A stretch of 64,000 nt of DNA from Methylobacterium sp. UNC378MF (GTDB taxonomy: Bacteria; Pseudomonadota; Alphaproteobacteria; Rhizobiales; Beijerinckiaceae): assembly GCF_900103195.1 (NCBI RefSeq), contig NZ_FMWU01000020.1:1-64000 (forward strand). The letters are read 5' to 3'. Within the stretch, counting starts at the first letter, position 1. The number at the start of each line of letters is the position of its first letter. The notes below the pieces were generated by a model that saw only the letters and a program-made list of their open reading frames with translations, did not search any database and had not been told where the DNA came from. Shown here one piece after another: positions 55,482 to 64,000 of the stretch. Position numbers and translations under genes: made by a program.

Positions 55482-56050
55482 GATCGACACACCCCGCTTC
55501 GCCGCGACCGGACAAACCGGTCGATCCTTGCTTCGGCGGCCCCGCACAGATGCCGTCTCCTGCGACAAGACAGGTTCGATCCGCAAGACGGGCCCGATTC
55601 GGTCGCCTGTGCTGTCTCGATAGCACATGCTGCGGATGAAATGTTGCCGTAAATATCATTATCAAACAAGATATATTGCCTGAATCTCCCACGCATGGCA
55701 AAGCGGCCGCCCGGTTGCTTTGATCTCCGCTGAGGTGGTAAAGTCGTCGCAAAAAACGAATCAATGAAATGCATAAAGTTGTTATTGAGGATTTGATAGA
55801 TTAAGTTTGTATTGAGGGCAATTTTGGATCTTCAAAGAAGTGAGGTGATCGGGCGGCGATCCCGAGCCGGGCTGACTGAGACGGCCAACCAAGGCCGGAT
55901 GTGCCGCAGATGGAGCGCGCCGGCGTCGTTCGCGGGCGCCCGTGAACAGGTCACTGCCCCTTGCTGTGCAGAGACGTCAGAGCGAGAGATTGCCTGTCGC
56001 GCGACCGATGAGCCTGCATAATATCGCGGCTCGTACGCCAATGAATCACA
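55482..56050. other. AT-rich intergenic region
   Basis: 569 bp, including the AT-richest segment of the window (55640-55830), without a supported gene. Could hold promoters or mark horizontally acquired DNA, next to an IS110 remnant. Confidence 0.5.
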
Positions 56051-56265
56051 TCAGAAGAAAAGCTGGTTCATGAGCATGGTGCGCATGCCGACCAGCCGCG
56101 ACCGGACCCTGTGCAGGCTCTGCATATCGAGCTGCTCCTGTGCCTTCAGGGGCACGAAGCGCATGGTTGGGCGTGTGGCTGCCTCGGCGATCGCCTCGGC
56201 ATCACAATCGTCGTTCTTCTGTGCTTTGACGTTGGGCCGAACATGCTCCGGCGAACCGAAGCAAG
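56051..56265 (-). pseudogene. IS110-family transposase fragment
   Basis: Minus-strand frame with PEHVRPNVKAQKNDDCDAEA, IAEAATRPTMRFVPL, QLDMQSLHRVRSRLVGMRTM and LMNQLFF, then a stop at 56051. This is the DEDD-domain part of IS110-type transposases (VRPYVKAQKND.RDAEAIAEA). It is cut before the C-terminal Ser domain and lacks its N-terminus. Confidence 0.8.
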
Positions 56266-56646
56266 TGCGCCATTCTGCAGCGAATACTTGAATTATACGC
56301 AGGCGCGTCGTGTGAGATCGATCAACGCGTGATGGATCGGCAAGCGTAAGTTGGACATGTATTCCGGCCGCAGGCGACAGGGGCGGCACGCCCGCACAGC
56401 GATGACAGGGCGGCTTCCGGTAACGACCGAGGCCCTATGCGCCACTTCCGCGTCCAGAATCTCTGCCTGTCGTCCGGGCGCAATCAAGCTTGATCCAGCG
56501 CAAAGCGAGCGGATCTGCGGGCTGCGCATCTCGTTCGCGTGACCGACGCCACCTGCGGGATGCTTGCCGGTCCGTAGCTCGATGCGATGCGCGGCAGGAT
56601 GAAGCGACGCCCGGCCGCGCACCGATCCCACCTCGGGAGGACGTGG
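56266..56646. other. Region upstream of the CBS-BON gene
   Basis: No gene. Holds the FixK-type box at 56490-56503 and the strong ribosome site GGGAGG at 56635-56640. Confidence 0.5.
56490..56503. promoter_or_regulatory. FixK-type box upstream of the CBS-BON gene
   Basis: TTGATCCAGCGCAA, TTGA-N6-GCAA as in the FixK2 consensus, 144 bp before the ATG at 56647. Identical 14 bp occur at 901-914. Confidence 0.55.
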
Positions 56647-57552
56647 ATGCCCAAAGTTACCCGTGATCCGAATCCGGCACCGGCACCTCCGGCAGATACC
56701 TATTCGCCGTTCGGGAGCGACCGAGCGCGTCCGGAGAGAAGGGCGCAACAGATGCGCGCGCGTCAGATCATGTCCGCGCCCGTCGTCAGTGCCTGCCCAA
56801 AGACTACCCTCCGTCGCGCGATCGACCTCATGCTCGAAGCCGGTATCAGCGGCTTGCCGGTCATTGACGCGCAGGGCCTGCTCGTCGGGATCGTCACCGA
56901 GGGCGATCTGCTCCGCCGGACCGAGCTTGGTACCGAAGGCCGCGCACCGCGCTGGATCCAGTACCTCCGCAGCCCCGGTAAGCTCGCCGAAGAATACGCC
57001 CACTCGCACGGCCGATTGGTGGAGGAGGTGATGTCCAGTCCCGTGACCACCGTCACGGAGGACGCTCCCCTGCACGCCATCGTCGAGGCCATGACACGGG
57101 CTCGGATCAAGCGGGTGCCGGTCCTGCGTGGAAGCGCCGTGGTCGGGATGATCAGCCGAGCGGATATCGTTCGGGTACTCGGCGCCGCATTGGCCGCGGA
57201 TCAACCCGTTGGCAACCGGAGTGACGCCGACATTCGTCATGACATCCTCGCCGAGTTCGACCGCGCCATCTGCATCCCGAAGGCTACGATCGAAGTTACC
57301 GTCGACGGCGGCACGGCCGAGCTGCACGGCTGGATCACCGATGAACGGGAGCGCAGCGCCGTCCACGCAGCCGTCGAGGGTGTGCCGGGCATCACGGCCC
57401 TGCGCGATCACCTGGCCTGGGTCGAGCCGATCACCGGATTGGTCCTGCCTTCCCCGGATGACGGGGATTCGGACGGCACGGGGGCGGCGGAGCCCGGTCC
57501 TCCTGGAGCGCCGCCCGTCGCCAAGTCGCAGATCGCGGGCACCCCTTCATGA
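56647..57552 (+). CDS. CBS-domain and BON-domain protein
   Basis: 301 residues from ATG 56647, with GGGAGG 6 nt upstream. Two CBS domains (about 40-95: QIMSAPVVSACPKTTLRRAI; and 125-180: EEVMSSPVTTVTEDAPLHAI), then a BON domain (about 198-258: DIRHDILAEFDRAICIPKAT, VDGGTAELHGWITDERERSA). CBS pairs bind adenine nucleotides and often sense energy state; BON domains bind phospholipid. Such proteins are common in FixK/FNR regulons of Rhizobiales. Probably cytoplasmic and regulatory; partner unknown. Confidence 0.9.
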   Translation: MPKVTRDPNPAPAPPADTYSPFGSDRARPERRAQQMRARQIMSAPVVSACPKTTLRRAIDLMLEAGISGLPVIDAQGLLVGIVTEGDLLRRTELGTEGRAPRWIQYLRSPGKLAEEYAHSHGRLVEEVMSSPVTTVTEDAPLHAIVEAMTRARIKRVPVLRGSAVVGMISRADIVRVLGAALAADQPVGNRSDADIRHDILAEFDRAICIPKATIEVTVDGGTAELHGWITDERERSAVHAAVEGVPGITALRDHLAWVEPITGLVLPSPDDGDSDGTGAAEPGPPGAPPVAKSQIAGTPS

Positions 57553-57572
57553 CCGTGGAGCTACCCTGTCCA

Positions 57573-58022
57573 ACGTGAGTACGCGCGACCGGACGGGCGG
57601 AGGTCGTCCCAAGCACGGTCGTTCCCGGCGAGGTCATCCTGACCCGCGGGGGTGTCGGCCCGGCTCCTGCGCACCTTGTGCCCACCGGGCCGCGTCGGCG
57701 TTCGGTAGGCCTGTGGCTCACCGTCGCCGTCGTGCTGCTGATCCTCGCCGACGGCGGCTAAAGGTGTTGGAAGGCACAACGGCCGCTGCTGCCGCCTGGC
57801 TTCGGTCCCGGAAACGGCAGGCGTGAGGCCGACGCGGTGGACATAGACACCAAGTTCGCCCGCCGCGTCGCGCGCCTTCTCGTTGACGAAGGCGATGTGG
57901 TCCGGGCCGGGCAGGTCGTCGCCGTGACGGACACCCGTGATTTGGAGGCGTGGCCGCACTGTCCTGCGGCCCGCTCGGCAGGGCTCCTGCGGCTGGCCAC
58001 CCGCTCTTTCCTGCATGTTTGA
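57573..58022 (+). pseudogene. HlyD-family secretion protein fragment
   Basis: One frame shows the start of an HlyD/MFP: anchor segment RRRSVGLWLTVAVVLLILAD, an in-frame TAA (57759-57761), then DAVDIDTKFARRVARLLVDE and GDVVRAGQVVAVTDTRDLEA, the first lipoyl half. The sequence then changes and stops at 58020-58022. So there is a nonsense mutation and a 3' truncation. The phaC promoter box starts only two bases before its end. Confidence 0.72.
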
Positions 58023-58032
58023 TCTGGATCAC
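58019..58032. promoter_or_regulatory. FNR/FixK-type box upstream of phaC
   Basis: TTGATCTGGATCAC: perfect TTGAT and ATCA, with one mismatch in the last position, 53 bp before the phaC ATG. A plausible activator position around a promoter (inference). Confidence 0.55.
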
Positions 58033-58084
58033 GGGCGCGCGGTCCCGCACACCGTAACGTCCGCGGCGCTGCAGGAGATCGCGC

Positions 58085-59929
58085 ATGCTCGACGCGGAAG
58101 TCAGAGATCCGGCCGCGCCGGTCAAGGCGCCATCGTCGCATTTGCGCTCGCTCGGAGAGGTCCGCAGCCCGGCATACCGTTCCGATCCCGAGGAAGAGGA
58201 CGATCTGGCGCCGGTCCGGCGCGCGATCGATCAGAGCGTGCACGCCTCGGTCGCCCGGATGACGGGCGGCCTCTCGCCAGCGGCGCTCGCCGAGGCGTGG
58301 TTCGACTGGGCCGTCCACGCGGCCTTCTCGCCGGGCAAGCAGGCCACCTTGGCGGTGAAGCTCCTCCGGAAGCGGATGCGTCTTGCCCAGTTCGCGGCCC
58401 GGAACGCTCTGCTGCAAGGCCGCGCCGCCCCCTGCATCGATCCGCTGCCCCAGGACCACCGCTTCGACGACCCGGCCTGGCAGGTCTGGCCGTTTAGCCT
58501 CGCCTACCAGTCATTCCTGTTGACCCAGCAATGGTGGCACAACGCTACGACCGGCGTGCCCGGCGTCTCGCGAGAGCACGAGAACCTGGTCGCGTTCGCC
58601 GCGCGTCAGGTCCTCGACGCCGTCTCGCCGTCGAACCTGCCGTGGACCAATCCGGTCGTGCTGAGCGAGACCTTACGGACCGGTGGCACGAACCTCATGG
58701 CGGGCCTGCTCAACGCCGCCGAGGACGCCGCGCGCGCGGCCGAGGGGCTCGGCCCGGTTGGCGCCGACGCCTTCCCGGTCGGGCGCGCGGTGGCTGTCTC
58801 ACCCGGGGCGGTCGTGTTCCGCAACCGGTTGATCGAACTGATCCAGTACGCCCCGGCCACTGCCGAGGTCAGGCCGGAGCCGGTGCTGATCGTGCCGGCC
58901 TGGATCATGAAGTTCTACATCCTCGATCTGTCGCCCGAGAACTCGCTGGTCCGGTACCTCACGGACCAGGGCCACACCGTCTTCATGATCTCCTGGCGCA
59001 ATCCCGGTCCGGAAGACCGGGACGTCTCCTTCGACGATTACCGCCGGCTCGGCGTGATGGCGGCCCTCGATGCCGTGTCGTCCATCGTTCCCGGCCACCC
59101 GATCCACGCCGCCGGATATTGCCTCGGCGGCACGCTCCTCGCCGTCGCGGCTGCCGCGATGAGCCGCGACGGCGACGAGCGCCTGGCGTCGCTGAGCCTG
59201 TTCGCCGCGCAAGTCGATTTCACCGAGGCCGGCGAGCTGACATTGTTCATCGGCGAGAGCCAGATCAGCTTCCTGGAGAGCCTGATGCGCAGCCAGGGCA
59301 CGCTCGATGCCCGGCAGATGGCCGGCGCCTTCCAGCTCCTGCGCTCGAACGACCTGATCTGGTCCCGGATCATCCGCGACTATCTTCTCGGCCGGCGGGA
59401 GCCGATGACCGACTTGATGGCCTGGAATGCGGATGCCACGCGCCTGCCGGCCCGGATGCACTCCGAGTACCTGCGCGGCCTGTTCCTCGACAACAATCTC
59501 GCGGAAGGACGCCTCCAGGCCGGAGGCCGGCCGGTCTCCCTGACCGACATCCGGGTCCCGGTCTTTGCGGTGGGTACGGAGCGCGACCATGTCGCGCCCT
59601 GGCGCTCGGTGTTCAAGATACACCTCCTCGCCGAAACCGAGATCACCTTCGTCCTCTGCAGCGGCGGCCACAATGCCGGGATCGTGACGGAAGCTGGGCA
59701 TGCGCATCGCCGGCACCGGATCCGGACCCGGGGCACGGCCGACCGGTACCGTGATCCCGACACTTGGGTGGCGGAGACGGCTTCCAGAGAGGGCTCCTGG
59801 TGGCCGGCCTGGGCCAATTGGCTCACCGCGCGCTCGGGACCGCTTGGTCCTCCGCCCGCGACGGGTGCGCCGGCATCGGGCTATGCGGTGCTCGGTGACG
59901 CGCCCGGCACCTACGTGCTGGAGGCCTGA
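58085..59929 (+). CDS. phaC: Polyhydroxyalkanoate synthase (class I-like)
   Basis: 614 residues. Polymerises 3-hydroxyacyl-CoA into storage granules. Catalytic Cys in the lipase-like box GYCLGG (near 350), Asp in DHVAPW and His in SGGHNAGI near 555. The N-terminal PhaC domain (about 60-250) and WIMKFYILDLSPENSLV are typical. ATG 58085 follows CAGGAG. Class I enzymes are PhaC alone. First gene of the phaC-fabI-maoC/pta-ackA cluster, downstream of a FNR-type box. The C-terminal extension with Pro/Ala-rich tail is longer than usual. Confidence 0.92.
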   Translation: MLDAEVRDPAAPVKAPSSHLRSLGEVRSPAYRSDPEEEDDLAPVRRAIDQSVHASVARMTGGLSPAALAEAWFDWAVHAAFSPGKQATLAVKLLRKRMRLAQFAARNALLQGRAAPCIDPLPQDHRFDDPAWQVWPFSLAYQSFLLTQQWWHNATTGVPGVSREHENLVAFAARQVLDAVSPSNLPWTNPVVLSETLRTGGTNLMAGLLNAAEDAARAAEGLGPVGADAFPVGRAVAVSPGAVVFRNRLIELIQYAPATAEVRPEPVLIVPAWIMKFYILDLSPENSLVRYLTDQGHTVFMISWRNPGPEDRDVSFDDYRRLGVMAALDAVSSIVPGHPIHAAGYCLGGTLLAVAAAAMSRDGDERLASLSLFAAQVDFTEAGELTLFIGESQISFLESLMRSQGTLDARQMAGAFQLLRSNDLIWSRIIRDYLLGRREPMTDLMAWNADATRLPARMHSEYLRGLFLDNNLAEGRLQAGGRPVSLTDIRVPVFAVGTERDHVAPWRSVFKIHLLAETEITFVLCSGGHNAGIVTEAGHAHRRHRIRTRGTADRYRDPDTWVAETASREGSWWPAWANWLTARSGPLGPPPATGAPASGYAVLGDAPGTYVLEA

Positions 59930-59932
59930 GCG

Positions 59933-60706
59933 GTGTCCCTCGCGCAGCCGCTCGCCGGCAAAGTCGGACTTGTCGTCGGTGTCGCCAACACACACTCCAT
60001 CGCGACCGGCTGTGCCCGCGCCTTCCGGGCTGCCGGTGCCGAGCTCGCGCTGACCTACCTCGACGACCGGGCGCTGCCCTTCGTTGAACCGGTTTCCCGG
60101 GAGGTTGAGGCCGCCGTCCTGGCGCCGCTCGACGTCGAGCGCGACGGGCAGCTCGAAGCCGTCATGGACCGGATCTCGGCGGCCTGGGGACGGCTCGACT
60201 TCCTGCTCCACGCCATCGCCTACTGCCCGAGCGAGGATTTGCACGGCCGCGTGGTCGACTGCTCGCGGGCCGGGTTCGCCCGGGCGATGGACATCTCGGT
60301 CCACTCGCTGATCCGGATGACGCGCCTGGCCGAGCCGCTGATGCGCGGGGGCGGGTCGATCCTCACGGTGAGCTACTACGGCGCCGAGAAGGTGGTCGAG
60401 CACTACAACGTCATGGGCCCCGTCAAGGCCGCGCTGGAGGCCACCGTCCGATCGCTCGCCGCCGAGCTCGGCCCCAAGGGCATCCGTGTCAACGCGCTCT
60501 CGCCCGGTCCCATCGCGACGAGGGCCGCGTCCGGGCTCGACCGTTTTGAGGATCTGCTCGCGACCGCCCGGGCGAGGGCTCCCGAGCGCCGACTCGTCAC
60601 CATCGAGGAGGTCGGCGCCGTGGCGGCGCTGCTAGCCGGTGACGCGGCACAAGGCGTGACCGGCAATGTCACCTTCATCGATGGCGGCCTGAACGTGGTG
60701 GCATGA
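59933..60706 (+). CDS. fabI: Enoyl-ACP reductase (FabI type)
   Basis: 257 residues from a GTG at 59933, three bases after phaC. SDR fold with GVANTHSIATG near 17-27, and active-site Tyr-x6-Lys in HYNVMGPVKAALEA near 155-167. Reduces enoyl-ACP with NADH. It is likely a paralogue of the housekeeping FabI; its position next to phaC suggests a role in acyl supply or redox balance (inference). Stop overlaps the next ATG. Confidence 0.87.
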   Translation: MSLAQPLAGKVGLVVGVANTHSIATGCARAFRAAGAELALTYLDDRALPFVEPVSREVEAAVLAPLDVERDGQLEAVMDRISAAWGRLDFLLHAIAYCPSEDLHGRVVDCSRAGFARAMDISVHSLIRMTRLAEPLMRGGGSILTVSYYGAEKVVEHYNVMGPVKAALEATVRSLAAELGPKGIRVNALSPGPIATRAASGLDRFEDLLATARARAPERRLVTIEEVGAVAALLAGDAAQGVTGNVTFIDGGLNVVA

Positions 60707-62106
60707 TGGAACCGCTTCGCTTCATCGAGAACCGCACCTTCGACGAGATCGCGGTGGGCGACACCGCCAGCCTGACCCGCACACTGCAGGCGCAGGACAT
60801 CAGCCTATTCGCGCTCGCCTCCGGCGACGTGAATCCGGCCCATCTCGACAAGGAGTTCGCCGCGACGGACCGCTTCCATGGGGTGATCGCGCACGGGCTG
60901 TGGGGCGGCTCGTTGATTTCGGCGGTGCTCGGCACCGAGCTGCCGGGGCCAGGCACGATCTATCTCGGCCAATCCCTGCGCTTCCTGCACCCGGTCCGAA
61001 TTGGCGACGCGGTCACCGCGCGCGTCACGGTGCGCGAGAAGGACGGGTCCCGTCAGCGCCTCCTACTCGATTGCGTCTGTCTGAACGGGCGGGGCGAGAC
61101 GGTCATCACGGGCGAGGCCGAGGTGCTGGCCCCCACCGAGAAGGTGCGCCGGCCGCGCGCCCTGCTACCCGAAGTCCACCTGCACGAGCGAGGCGTTCAC
61201 TGGAACCATCTGATCGAGGCGGCGCGCAAATTCAGCCCGGCCCTGACGGCAATCGTGCATCCTTGCGATGCGGCCTCGCTTGAGGGCGCGCTCACTGCGC
61301 GTGACGCCGGGCTGATCGTGCCGGTTCTGGTAGGACCCCGGGCTAAGATCGAGGCCGCGGCGCACGTGGCCCGTCTTGCCCTCGACGGCATCGAGATCGT
61401 CGACGCGCCCCACAGCCATGCCGCAGCGGAGCGCGCCGTGGAACTCGCGCGCGCCGGACAGGTGACGGCGCTGATGAAGGGCGCCCTCCATACCGACGAG
61501 GTCCTGGCGGCCGTTGTCTCACGGACGTCGGGCCTGCGAACAGAGAGGCGCATGAGCCACGTCTACGTCCTCGACGTGCCGAGCTGCCCCAAGCCGCTGT
61601 TTCTGACAGATGCGGCCGTCAACATCGCGCCGAGCCTGGAGGAGAAGCGCGACATCGTGCAGAACGCCATCGACCTCGCTCGCGCGCTGGGCATCGCGCA
61701 GCCCAAGGTGGCGATCCTATCGGCCGTCGAGACGATCTCGACCAAGCTAGGCTCGACGCTGGACGCCGCGGCCCTGTGCAAGATGGCCGAGCGCGGACAG
61801 ATCACGGGCGGCCTCGTCGACGGGCCGCTGGCCTTCGACAACGCGGTCTCCCGCGCCGCCGCCGCCGTTAAGGCCATCGCCTCGCCGGTGGCGGGCGATG
61901 CCGACGTCCTCGTGGTGCCTGACCTCGTGTCGGGCAACATGCTCGCCAAGCAGCTGATCCACCTCGCGGGCGCCGATGCCGCCGGCATCCTGCTCGGCGC
62001 GCGCGTCCCGATCATCCTGACGAGCCGCTCCGATAGTGCGGAGGTGCGGATGGCCTCCTGCGCTCTCGCGCAGCTCTTCGCCCATCGCGCCGGGATTCCC
62101 TGTTGA
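60703..62106 (+). CDS. Bifunctional enoyl-CoA hydratase (MaoC) / phosphate acyltransferase
   Basis: 467 residues. N-terminal MaoC-like hotdog domain (about 5-140: ASGDVNPAHLDKEFAATDRF, with HGLWGGSLISAVL), catalysing hydration of enoyl-CoA. C-terminal phosphate acetyl/butyryltransferase domain (about 165-465: ALMKGALHTDEVL, SHVYVLDVP, GPLAFDNAVSRAAA, GNMLAKQLIHLAGADAAGI). It would convert acyl-CoA to acyl-phosphate. ATG (60703) overlaps the fabI stop. Acyl-phosphate would be used by acetate kinase, here pseudogenised. Confidence 0.9.
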   Translation: MMEPLRFIENRTFDEIAVGDTASLTRTLQAQDISLFALASGDVNPAHLDKEFAATDRFHGVIAHGLWGGSLISAVLGTELPGPGTIYLGQSLRFLHPVRIGDAVTARVTVREKDGSRQRLLLDCVCLNGRGETVITGEAEVLAPTEKVRRPRALLPEVHLHERGVHWNHLIEAARKFSPALTAIVHPCDAASLEGALTARDAGLIVPVLVGPRAKIEAAAHVARLALDGIEIVDAPHSHAAAERAVELARAGQVTALMKGALHTDEVLAAVVSRTSGLRTERRMSHVYVLDVPSCPKPLFLTDAAVNIAPSLEEKRDIVQNAIDLARALGIAQPKVAILSAVETISTKLGSTLDAAALCKMAERGQITGGLVDGPLAFDNAVSRAAAAVKAIASPVAGDADVLVVPDLVSGNMLAKQLIHLAGADAAGILLGARVPIILTSRSDSAEVRMASCALAQLFAHRAGIPC

Positions 62107-62370
62107 CGCCGACGATCCTCGTGCCGAACGGGGGCGTCGAGCCTCAAGTTCGCCCTCTACGACGAGGGAACCGCACATCGCCTATGCCGGGGCGGCGTCT
62201 TCGGCATCGGTGGCGAGGCGAAGGTCGACGTGTCTGGGTCGGAGACGTCCTTCTCCGACGGAACTCCCGCGATCGCGCATGCCGACCACGAGGCGACCGT
62301 GGCTTGGCTGATCGACGCGCTAGCCCGCGGCGCACCTGACCCTGAAGGCCGCCGGGCACCGAGACAACGG
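62103..62370 (+). pseudogene. ackA: Acetate kinase, frameshifted N-terminal remnant
   Basis: Starts with a TTG overlapping the previous stop. TPTILVPNGG (expected TILVLNAGSSS) continues, after a 2-nt loss near 62130-62136, as SSLKFALYDEGTAHRLCRGG then FGIGGEAKVDVSG, as in AckA. Around 62320, in another frame, LKAAGHRDNGG mirrors the AckA GHRVVHGG motif. Beyond about 62370 the similarity ends. So acetate kinase activity is lost from this locus. Confidence 0.78.
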
Positions 62371-62544
62371 CGGCAGGACCTGGAGGGTGGAGCGAAGCTC
62401 CTCCTGGACGCGGAGACGGTCACGGCGGCGGAGTTCCCCGCGCTCAGGCAGGAAGCGGGACGAGGTGCCTCGCCTCGGCATGAACGGCGGCGCGCGCCGG
62501 TCGTTCGGCTCGCGGTCGATGCCGAGCAGGGCGCCGAGCGGTAA
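62371..62544 (+). pseudogene. Fragment after ackA, possibly an FtsH-type C-terminus
   Basis: One frame reads QDLEGGAKLLLDAETVTAAE and FPALRQ, similar in style to the C-terminal helix of FtsH-like proteases (LL..ETLT..E). Short and uncertain. In Rhizobiales such acetate/PHA clusters can contain an accessory ftsH, so this may be a second remnant. Confidence 0.25.
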
Positions 62545-62714
62545 GAACGGCGGGCGTCCGGCGCCAAGGCGCTGACGGAGCGAGAGCGCGTCGCGGTCAG
62601 AAGCCGCTCGCATGAGCGACGCATCCGATCCACAATCTTCCATTCCGGAGCAGCACAGCGATGGACCCGACCTCGGCGGATTGGGACGCACGGGTCGGCC
62701 GGCTGACCGGTCGC

Positions 62715-63740
62715 CTACCCAGGTGTATGCGCGATGCGGTCGTTTGAGACATGCCTTGGCACCGGAGCGGGTGCTGCATGGAGCCGCACAATTGCTTCCC
62801 TTATTCGCCTGCGGCCCTCCGCGACGCTCATGTGAGGGTCACTTTCGATCTGAAATGCGTCACGGGCCAATTCCGGATCCCTAATCACGTGCTCGAACCA
62901 CGCTGAGTAATCTCCGGCCCGGAGGTGGCGCATCCAGGTACCTTCTCCGACCTGATCGCCAATATCGAGGAACTCGAACAGATTTCGCGCTTGTCTGGGC
63001 CGTTCCAGGCTCCGAGTGAAGTAAAAGCTTCGCGCCCTGCCTACGTCGCCGACGGCGTATTTACCCTTATGTCGTCGATGGACCTGATGAGGTTGAGCGA
63101 CCCTGAGAATGACCGGTGACGTGCGCTTGCGATCCCAGTAAACGGCTTCCCCAGTAGAAATGGCACGCGGCGGTTCGAGGTCCTCACTTCGTCCCCCGAA
63201 GAGAGCTTCGATCTTTCTTGCAGCTCCGAAGGCCAGGATAGTATCGACATCGCCCAGAATGGCCTGTGACAATGCCCCAGGGTAGGCCGTCGCCAGAATA
63301 ATTCTTGGCATATCGGACAAAGAAAGCGGCCCAGGCTCACATTCCGCTGACAGGACCTGATGTGCCTCATCGATGATCAACCAGTCGGGCCGACCGGTTC
63401 GGCTACGCAAATCAGACGTTTGCGAAAGAAGATCCCGAAGTAGACTCTGCCGCTGTCGCAGCGTCAGCGCCTGCGCGTTGACGACCAGATTGACGCCGAC
63501 CGCGCGCAGCAGCCTCATGACTTCATCTGCCCGCGGCGGCGTGACCGCGTCGCCGACGCAGAACGCATTTTTGAAGCCCGACGTAATCTCCTTCCGGGTC
63601 GAAAATGCAGAACTCGAAATCAGCCTCGGCGATCCGCTCCGTGAGGGCTGTCACCAAGGTCGACTTGCCGCTTTCCGGCGGCCCAGCAATCCGCGTGCTC
63701 CCGCTTTACGGCCGCAGAAAGACCTCCGCGCCCGCGTTGC
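62715..63740 (-). pseudogene. P-loop ATPase (HerA/FtsK-like), frameshifted
   Basis: Walker A GPPESGKST near 63665, then TLVTALTERIAEADFEFCIF and DPEGDYVGL. A frameshift in an A5 run (T5 at 63568-63572 on plus) shifts to NAFCVGDAVTPPRADEVMRL, MRLLRAVGVNLVVNAQAL, Walker B WLIIDEAHQVLSAE and a C-terminal part until 62715. A TAA in the restored frame near 63708 also breaks the N-terminus. It resembles the ATPase part of HAD-linked helicase-type NTPases. The protein would need at least two repairs. Confidence 0.68.
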
Positions 63741-63741
63741 A

Positions 63742-64000
63742 ACCTACCCGTAACCACGATGCAGCTATCGTTGAATCTGTCCTGACGCTCGCCCGCAGCC
63801 TGGGGCTTGAAGTCATCGAGGGCATCGAGACGGGGGCGCAGGAGGCCTTCCTCGCCTCTCACGGCTGTCATGAGGGCCAGGGCTATCGCTATGGCAAGCC
63901 GATGGATGCCGAAACCTTCCTCACAGCGGCCTTTGCCTCGCGACAGATCGAGATATCTCCAACCCAATCGCACCTGAGAATCGTACAATCTTCCGGCACC
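63742..64000 (+). pseudogene. EAL-domain (c-di-GMP phosphodiesterase) C-terminal remnant, partial
   Basis: Frame VESVLTLARSLGLEVIEGIE then QEAFLASHGCHEGQGYRYGK and PMDAETF matches the last part of EAL domains (VIAEGIET, GC..GQGY..GKP). The residue A of VIAEGIET is missing (EVIEGIET). No start is present and the frame is open to the window end. A gene fragment. Confidence 0.75.

Overview
The window looks like a chromosomal or megaplasmid segment of a high-GC alphaproteobacterium, most likely a Rhizobiales member close to Methylobacterium. The supporting evidence is a C4-pathway 5-aminolevulinate synthase, FixK/FNR-type boxes, a degenerate nepR/ecfG-like remnant, several ABC uptake systems and the overall codon and GC usage. 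The genus is an inference. No rRNA, tRNA or CRISPR array was seen.

Layout. (1) 0-5.4 kb: the 5' part of hemA, a small secreted protein, a small unknown protein and a dCache chemoreceptor, each preceded by a complete or degenerate TTGA-N6-(T/G)CAA box, then a terminator and an IS5-type transposase remnant. (2) 5.4-25.4 kb: two head-to-head catabolic transcription units. The leftward 11-gene operon encodes an amidohydrolase, an alpha/beta hydrolase, a three-subunit molybdenum hydroxylase whose small subunit is fused to a CoxG/SRPBCC domain, a complete Liv-type ABC importer and a Rieske ferredoxin. A divergent MarR gene shares its promoter region, which contains a perfect 14-bp palindrome. The rightward unit encodes a GntR regulator, an Ssu/Tau-type importer, a medium-chain oxidoreductase, a hotdog thioesterase, a glyoxalase-like protein and an acyl-CoA ligase. 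Together they look like an uncharacterised pathway that imports, hydroxylates, hydrolyses and CoA-activates a small organic, possibly N-containing or aromatic, substrate. (3) 25.4-30.2 kb: an HD-GYP protein, a sigma-factor remnant, a glutamine amidotransferase and a thioredoxin-reductase-like flavoprotein. (4) 30.2-36.6 kb: a LysR-controlled ureide-type operon with an ABC importer, a PuuE-like deacetylase and allophanate hydrolase. (5) 37-45 kb: a TetR/RND efflux system, a frameshifted SDR gene and L-serine dehydratase. (6) 45-55.5 kb: a hybrid histidine kinase, a Crp-like regulator, fragments of nuoD and of an ABC exporter, two small coupled genes and a second RND efflux system.

(7) 55.5-64 kb: an IS110 remnant, then a CBS-BON protein, a broken HlyD gene, and the PHA synthase / FabI / MaoC-phosphotransacylase genes ending in a frameshifted, truncated ackA. 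Possible FixK-type boxes precede the CBS gene and phaC, which suggests a low-oxygen carbon-storage and acyl-phosphate module. The right edge holds decayed genes: a P-loop ATPase with a frameshift and an in-frame stop, and a piece of an EAL domain.

The most interesting material is the 20-kb double catabolic unit, the allophanate hydrolase operon without an obvious allophanate source, and the FixK-box module at both ends of the window.
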